Assembly: GCA_040392005.1 (NCBI GenBank)
Contig: JBEBWT010000042.1
Location: forward strand, 1 to 16,966
Length of the DNA: 16,966 bases
Origin: DASRQK01 sp040392005
Lineage (GTDB): Bacteria > Bacteroidota > Bacteroidia > Sphingobacteriales > Sphingobacteriaceae
Reading direction: 5' to 3'
Numbering within the stretch: position 1 is the stretch's first letter; each line of letters starts with the position of its first letter. Of the stretch, positions 12,451 to 16,966 are shown piece by piece. The notes below the pieces were generated by a model. It saw nothing but the letters and a program-made list of their open reading frames with translations. It had not been told where the DNA came from and did not search any database. The position numbers were made by a program, and so were the translations under genes.

Positions 12451-14490
12451 TTATATTTCAATTGATTTATTCAGGGGTAACAATACTACTGCCAGCGCAC
12501 CTGCTTCCGAATTGGTGATTTTTAAATCCCCGCCATTTTTGCGAACAAAAAAAAGTGCCAGTCTTAAGCCCAACCCAAAACTATCCTTTTCCTCACTTCT
12601 GAGCAATTTATCTTTATTTCTAAACAGATTTCTCAGCACTTCCTCCGGGATACCCGGCCCGCTATCCTGCAGGCTTACCTGATAATACTCGCCTGTGACT
12701 TGTCCCTTCAGGGTGATAAAACCGTTTTTTGGTGTATGTTTGATGGCATTGGAAAGTATATTGCGGAAAACTGAGGAGATCATATTGGGATCTCCAAATA
12801 CTACGGCTTCCTCCACCTTCTGTTCAAATTGAATCTTGCGGCTTTCTATATTGCTGCTGTACAATCGGATGGTGTCTGTCAGGAGTTCCTGTATGGAGAT
12901 CACATCCGGTTCTACCTTGATTTCCTGATGATTGGCCACGGCCCAGTTGAGCAGATTATCCAGTAGATCATTGATGTTATTGAGCGTAAAATCTGTTTTG
13001 TAACTCAATTCCAGCAGTTTTTCCTCATCTTTCTGTTCCAGATAATGGCGCAACAAACTGCTGACTCCCTGCAATGCGCTCATCGGACTTCTGAGATCGT
13101 GCGCAATGACCGAAAACAACCTGTCCTTTGTATAATTGGCATCGGCCAGTGCCCGGTTTTGTATGGCAATCCGTCTCAGCAACAGCCCAATCAGGATCAT
13201 AATGGAAACCAGCAACAAGATACTCAAACCAAACACCCTGTTGCGGTTTCTTTCCTTTTCATTCAGGGTGGTCAGTTGAGAAATACGGGCATTCTTCCGG
13301 TCTGTTTCATAACGAACGGTCAGTTCCCGCATCAAATCCCCTTTGGTCGCATTGCTTATACTGTCCGCCAATTGATTCCGTTCATTGAGATAATAAAAAG
13401 CCTGAGGGTAATTTTTATTTCCTTCATAATATGCGATCAAGCGGTCGTATATTTTCATCGTCAGGCGGTCGGTCTGGGAATAATGGATCTTTTCCATTCC
13501 GCTGTCAATCACTTTCAAAGCCGCTGCCGGATTGCCGATCGCAATGTAGTAATCAAAGAGACTGATCGTTGTTTCTACGTAAGGCATCCACAATTGCCGC
13601 TGTTCCAATTGTCCCAGGTTGTCCTTCAGCAGTGCTTCTGCTTCTACTAACCTTCCTATTTTGGTGTAATTGGAAGCCAGGATCGTATTTAATAACAACT
13701 CTTCTTCCAGTTGTCCGAATTTTGCGAAATATTCTTTTGCCTGTTCGAGGTAACGAATACTTTTCCCCAGGTCACCAAGCAACAGATAAGTATGCCCCAG
13801 ATTTCCATAATAATAGCCGTACTCATGCTCCAGATCAAGGTTTTCGGCCAACCTGATCAGTTTCTCAAAATAATGAATGGCCAGGTCGTAATTTTCAATC
13901 CCACTGTATGCCGAGCCCAGATTATTATAAAAGTCCACAAAATCCACAGCAGTCGTATCTTCCCCATAAAGCTGCATTCCTTCAAACAAAATCCGGATGG
14001 CGCTTTCAAAATTGCCAAGATCACTTTCTATGTTTGATTTATTGATCAGCACGGCTGATTTTAAGGACAAATCCGAAATGGAATCCAACAATACATAGGC
14101 TCTTTCATTATATTTCTTTGCATGTTCAAGATCGCTCAGGCGCTGATAGAAATCCCCGATCTGATCATAGATCCACACCAGATCACCTGACAGGAATGGC
14201 AATGTGATCCAATCTGCTTCCGTTGCGATCAAATGGTGGAGTTCGGTCTCCATCGCCAGTAAATCATCAGCATCACTCAGGGAATCAATGCGCACGATCC
14301 GGTCAAGAACTTCCTGTTGCTGCATGGAAAAGCCTCCCGAAAGCGGCGATGTGATCGTTGTCTGTTCCCTGCCGGCCTGAAAATAAAGGACAAGCAACAG
14401 TAACATGATCAGAAAAGCAAGCAAGATGGAAAAGGACAAAAACTTTCCCTTTCCTTTTATGGAATACTTGGCTAAGTAATTTTTCACCAT
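12451..14490 (-). CDS. TPR-containing membrane sensor histidine kinase
   Basis: This 679-residue protein has an N-terminal membrane helix (about 17-38), a long tetratricopeptide-like helical region (about 105-375, with repeats such as FYNNLGSAYSGIENYDLAIHY and YGNLGHTYLLLGDLGKSIRY), a second membrane helix (about 420-440), a HisKA domain with VIAHDLRSP (H464) and a HATPase_c domain (about 568-675). The HATPase domain has an N box around NILSNAIKHTP, G1 DSGPGIP (609-615) and G2 GLGL (639-642). With two membrane helices the TPR part is probably periplasmic and senses a ligand or protein. I chose the ATG at 14490; a TTG at 14511 would add seven residues that look non-native. The kinase is orthodox HisKA, yet it is paired with a LytTR regulator three bases downstream. 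Confidence 0.92.
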   Translation of the reverse strand: MVKNYLAKYSIKGKGKFLSFSILLAFLIMLLLLVLYFQAGREQTTITSPLSGGFSMQQQEVLDRIVRIDSLSDADDLLAMETELHHLIATEADWITLPFLSGDLVWIYDQIGDFYQRLSDLEHAKKYNERAYVLLDSISDLSLKSAVLINKSNIESDLGNFESAIRILFEGMQLYGEDTTAVDFVDFYNNLGSAYSGIENYDLAIHYFEKLIRLAENLDLEHEYGYYYGNLGHTYLLLGDLGKSIRYLEQAKEYFAKFGQLEEELLLNTILASNYTKIGRLVEAEALLKDNLGQLEQRQLWMPYVETTISLFDYYIAIGNPAAALKVIDSGMEKIHYSQTDRLTMKIYDRLIAYYEGNKNYPQAFYYLNERNQLADSISNATKGDLMRELTVRYETDRKNARISQLTTLNEKERNRNRVFGLSILLLVSIMILIGLLLRRIAIQNRALADANYTKDRLFSVIAHDLRSPMSALQGVSSLLRHYLEQKDEEKLLELSYKTDFTLNNINDLLDNLLNWAVANHQEIKVEPDVISIQELLTDTIRLYSSNIESRKIQFEQKVEEAVVFGDPNMISSVFRNILSNAIKHTPKNGFITLKGQVTGEYYQVSLQDSGPGIPEEVLRNLFRNKDKLLRSEEKDSFGLGLRLALFFVRKNGGDLKITNSEAGALAVVLLPLNKSIEI

Positions 14491-14519
14491 AGGTATTGGC
14501 ACGTACGTCAATCACACGT

Positions 14520-14593
14520 ATGCCGTGAAGGTAAAAAATAAAACTCAATAATACAATTCGGTCAGGATTCCACTTAAAGAATGCCGTGAAAGT
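14520..14593. repeat. Pair of 13-base direct repeats upstream of the kinase gene
   Basis: ATGCCGTGAAGGT (14520-14532) and ATGCCGTGAAAGT (14581-14593) differ at one base and lie 61 bases apart. Both are in the 123-base gap between the permease and the kinase gene, where a promoter for the kinase-regulator operon would be expected. An eight-base palindrome ACGTACGT is also present at 14501-14508. No TAnnTTTG box is visible on the minus strand. Confidence 0.5.
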
Positions 14594-14613
14594 GCCTGAT
14601 CCTGGCGCATGAA

Positions 14614-15387
14614 TTATCCTTTGCGAGGGTTTAGCACATAGCCCAGGTAACCTGCAAGGAGAAATCCTGCCGTATAAATGCTGGTCCAGTTCATCAGATT
14701 AAAAGTTTTCGCTTCGGGCCGGATCGAGGATATAAAATGCAAAAAGGGATAAACCGATGGGATCAGATAATTGTATTTCCAGGAGATGGCGGCCATACCG
14801 GCAACTACCAGGGCCAGGCCTATTCCCACAGGTACCACGAAATTCCTGAAAAGCAGTCCCAGCGCAAACTGCAACAACACCAGCGGAATACACATGTAAA
14901 AGTAGATCAGATCTTCGTAGAGGAAATGGAGATAGGGAATGGAATAGGCAGGGTATGGAAGCTGGCTGTGGAACAAAGAAGGAATACTGACCGCCAGATA
15001 CATGCCCACATTGAACAATAAAATAAGCTGGACCAGCATCACCAGCACCACCGCTAATTTGGCAAAATAAAGGGTGGAGAAATGTACCGGAGCGGCGTGC
15101 ACCTGTTTCCATGCATTATTTTTGAATTCCAACTGACAAAGCATACTGGTGGCAATGACAATACCCATTGGCAGAAATACAGTACTCATCATATTCCAGG
15201 ACCGCTGGAAAACCAGTTCCCAGAAAGGTCCCGTATCCTGGTGCAGAATCAGCAGACGCTCCGGATAAACGAGGTAGGTCAGCATTTGCACCAGGGGCAC
15301 GAAGAATGCGCCCGCAAGTACCATCCAATAGGCGATACTTCCCTTCTTTTTTAACCATTCAGCACGAAAAATCCTAAAAAAACCCAT
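14614..15387 (-). CDS. ABC-2 type exporter permease
   Basis: This 257-residue integral membrane protein has about six predicted membrane helices (near 17-39, 66-86, 106-134, 158-180, 183-203 and 234-253). The N terminus FRIFRAEWLKKKGS followed by a hydrophobic helix is typical of ABC-2 permeases of the lantibiotic/bacitracin immunity type (PF12730-like). The motif WKQVHAAPVHFSTLYFAKL (about 93-111) corresponds to the cytoplasmic coupling region of such permeases. It starts seven bases after the stop of the ATPase gene and surely forms a transporter with it. The substrate is unknown; antimicrobial-peptide efflux or a gliding/secretion-type role are both conceivable. Confidence 0.85.
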   Translation of the reverse strand: MGFFRIFRAEWLKKKGSIAYWMVLAGAFFVPLVQMLTYLVYPERLLILHQDTGPFWELVFQRSWNMMSTVFLPMGIVIATSMLCQLEFKNNAWKQVHAAPVHFSTLYFAKLAVVLVMLVQLILLFNVGMYLAVSIPSLFHSQLPYPAYSIPYLHFLYEDLIYFYMCIPLVLLQFALGLLFRNFVVPVGIGLALVVAGMAAISWKYNYLIPSVYPFLHFISSIRPEAKTFNLMNWTSIYTAGFLLAGYLGYVLNPRKG

Positions 15388-15394
15388 AATTATG

Positions 15395-16297
15395 CTATTT
15401 AATCATGTCCATGAAAATTGTTTCCAGGTTCTTGCCCCTTTGTTCCAGGCGGTAAACCGGGACTTTCGCAGCAACCAGAAAATCAATGATTTCTGCACGG
15501 CTACGTGGATCAAGTACGGGTAGCAGGAGTTCATCTCCTGATAATTCAGCAAGAATGTTTTTTTCTCTCAGCAGTTGGATGGCGAGGATGTTATTGCCGG
15601 TTTCAAGCAATATTCCTTGCTTTTCTTTGCTTAAAAGATCGGAAAATGTGCCCTGGAACAGCAGTTTCCCGTGATTGATAATGCCCACATGGGACACGAG
15701 CTTTTCGACCTCTGCCAGAATATGGCTTGAAACCAGAATAGTGATTTGCTCCTCTTTGTTGAGCCTTTTCAGGAGATCACGGATCTCGATGATACCGGTG
15801 GGATCCAATCCATTAGTGGGTTCGTCCAGAATCAATACACCGGGTTTGTGCAGCAGGGCAATGGCAATGCCGAGCCGCTGTTTCATACCCAATGAGAATG
15901 CGTAGGCCTTCTTTTTGGCCGTATCGGTCAGACCTACGATTTCGAGGACTTCATCGATCCGGTTCTTGGAGCAATTGAAATAATCAGTCCAGATCCTCAA
16001 ATTGTCCCTGGCACTCAGATGGCCATATACGGAGGGAGTTTCTATCATGGAACCGATCCCGGCCAGGGTCCTGACCCGGTTGCCCGACATGGACTGTCCG
16101 AAAAACCGCACCTCCCCCTCCTGCCTTTTCAGCAATCCCAGCAGCAAGCGCAACGTAGTGGTCTTGCCGGCGCCGTTGGGCCCGAGAAAACCATAGATAC
16201 TCCCTACGGGTACCTGCATTGACAATTGATCCACCGCTACCTGCCCATTGGAAAAGCGATGGTGCAGTCCGGAAGTTTCGATACAGAGCATAGTCAT
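15395..16297 (-). CDS. ABC exporter ATP-binding protein (BcrA/CcmA type)
   Basis: This 300-residue ATPase has Walker A GPNGAGKTT (39-47), signature FSLGMKQRLGIA (134-145), Walker B VLILDEPTNGLDP (154-166) and H-loop SSHIL (H192). In the Q-loop region the sequence reads GSMIETPSVYGHL, with a glutamate where many ABC ATPases have glutamine, as is common in the BcrA-type multidrug/bacteriocin-resistance branch. A C-terminal domain of about 90 residues follows the ATPase core. I chose the ATG at 16297 because it lies one base after the stop of the transporter gene upstream, giving a tightly coupled operon; a TTG at 16312 would overlap that gene and an ATG at 16291 is a second option. It works with the permease encoded seven bases downstream. 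Confidence 0.92.
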   Translation of the reverse strand: MTMLCIETSGLHHRFSNGQVAVDQLSMQVPVGSIYGFLGPNGAGKTTTLRLLLGLLKRQEGEVRFFGQSMSGNRVRTLAGIGSMIETPSVYGHLSARDNLRIWTDYFNCSKNRIDEVLEIVGLTDTAKKKAYAFSLGMKQRLGIAIALLHKPGVLILDEPTNGLDPTGIIEIRDLLKRLNKEEQITILVSSHILAEVEKLVSHVGIINHGKLLFQGTFSDLLSKEKQGILLETGNNILAIQLLREKNILAELSGDELLLPVLDPRSRAEIIDFLVAAKVPVYRLEQRGKNLETIFMDMIK

Positions 16298-16298
16298 C

Positions 16299-16966
16299 TT
16301 ATAACAATTCAATAATCGTTTGCAGTGCCATCCAGGACATTAACAATAACACCAGCACTCCTGTAAGAGTCAGCCAGGTCGCCTGCCTGTATGCACCGAC
16401 AATATCGGGACGGTAAGCAGCAAATAGCATGATACCCAATGAAAGAGGCAGGATCATACCATTGAAAGCCCCGACAAGAACCAATGTTTGCACAGGCCGT
16501 CCCACAAAAGCAAAAATGAGTGCAGAAACCAGAATAAAAACCACGGTCACTACACTGTTGTACTGCTTGACCTTTGGATGAAAACTCCGGATAAATGTTA
16601 CAGATGTATAAGCCGATCCGACAACTGAAGTAATGGCTGCCGACCACAATACCAATCCAAACAGCTTATATCCCAATTCCCCGCTGGCCAGCCGGAACAC
16701 CGAAGCCGGTGGATTTGCCGGGTCCAGGACCTGACCGGTACTGACAACCCCCAATGCCGTTAAAAACAACAATATCCGCATGAGCGATGCGATACCAATC
16801 GCACTGATCGCCCCCCGATTGACAGCAGGCAGATTGTGCGGACCACTGATCCGCTGGTCAAGCAGGCGGTGTGCCCCTGCAAAGGTGATATAGCCCCCTA
16901 CCGTGCCCCCCACAATGGTCAGTAAGGCCGAAAAACTAAAAACCGTGGGTGAGACGGTGCGGAGTG
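16299..16966 (-). CDS. NRAMP-fold transporter, 5' part outside the window
   Basis: The frame stays open to the window edge, so this is the C-terminal 221 residues of a larger membrane protein. The visible part has several long hydrophobic helices. It begins LRTVSPTVFSFSALLTIVGG and continues TVGGYITFAGAHRLLD, a phrase typical of the distant NRAMP (COG1914) branch that I recall includes Bacillus subtilis YcsG. Classical NRAMP metal transporters have a Met-Pro-His-Asn motif in this helix; here the position reads Gly-Gly-Tyr-Ile. Metal transport by the usual mechanism is therefore doubtful and the substrate is unknown. The stop is one base before the ABC ATPase start, which suggests a shared transcript. 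The family call is fairly good; the function is open. Confidence 0.75.
   Translation of the reverse strand, partial: LRTVSPTVFSFSALLTIVGGTVGGYITFAGAHRLLDQRISGPHNLPAVNRGAISAIGIASLMRILLFLTALGVVSTGQVLDPANPPASVFRLASGELGYKLFGLVLWSAAITSVVGSAYTSVTFIRSFHPKVKQYNSVVTVVFILVSALIFAFVGRPVQTLVLVGAFNGMILPLSLGIMLFAAYRPDIVGAYRQATWLTLTGVLVLLLMSWMALQTIIELL

Noticed and set aside
14491..14511. TTG start at 14511 for the histidine kinase.
   Set aside because: It would add only MTYVPIP before an ATG that begins MVKNYLAKYS followed directly by the membrane helix. The ATG is the simpler choice.

Overview
The window looks like an ordinary chromosomal segment from a member of the Bacteroidota, with moderate GC content. 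Three things point there: several intergenic copies of the Bacteroidota -7 promoter box TAnnTTTG, a general lack of Shine-Dalgarno sequences, and family content such as M14 peptidases with DxDxDG inserts, a LuxC-like reductase beside a 2[4Fe-4S] ferredoxin, a TPR histidine kinase and a long ribosomal protein S1. A Saprospiraceae- or Chitinophagales-like source is a guess. No tRNA, rRNA, CRISPR array, insertion sequence, phage gene or defence island is visible. No stretch longer than about 210 bases lacks a gene.

Left part (1-3869): a YceH/DUF480 protein and a single-domain universal stress protein lie on the plus strand. A ferredoxin on the minus strand and a LuxC-like acyl-CoA reductase on the plus strand are transcribed away from a 72-base gap holding two back-to-back -7 boxes. 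Next come an unrecognised 67-residue protein and an FtsE-like ABC ATPase, three bases apart.

Middle (4078-11628): grpE and dnaJ form a chaperone operon without dnaK. It ends at a strong terminator preceded by related 25-base repeats. On the minus strand, two exported M14-type proteins sit six bases apart. The downstream one keeps all key carboxypeptidase residues. The upstream one has its zinc motif reversed and has lost the third ligand and the catalytic glutamate. Facing away from them is rpsA, with its own -7 box, an SD-like sequence and a terminator.

Right part (11698-16966, all minus strand): reading in the direction of transcription, there is an NRAMP-fold transporter cut by the window edge, an ABC exporter ATPase, its permease, and after a 123-base gap a TPR-containing histidine kinase with a LytTR response regulator. 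The first three are tightly packed and the last two are three bases apart, so they form two probable operons.

I see no clearly new multi-gene system. The most promising leads are the tandem active/inactive M14 pair, the transporter that lacks the NRAMP metal motif, the small protein coupled to the FtsE-like ATPase, and the orthodox HisKA kinase paired with a LytTR regulator.
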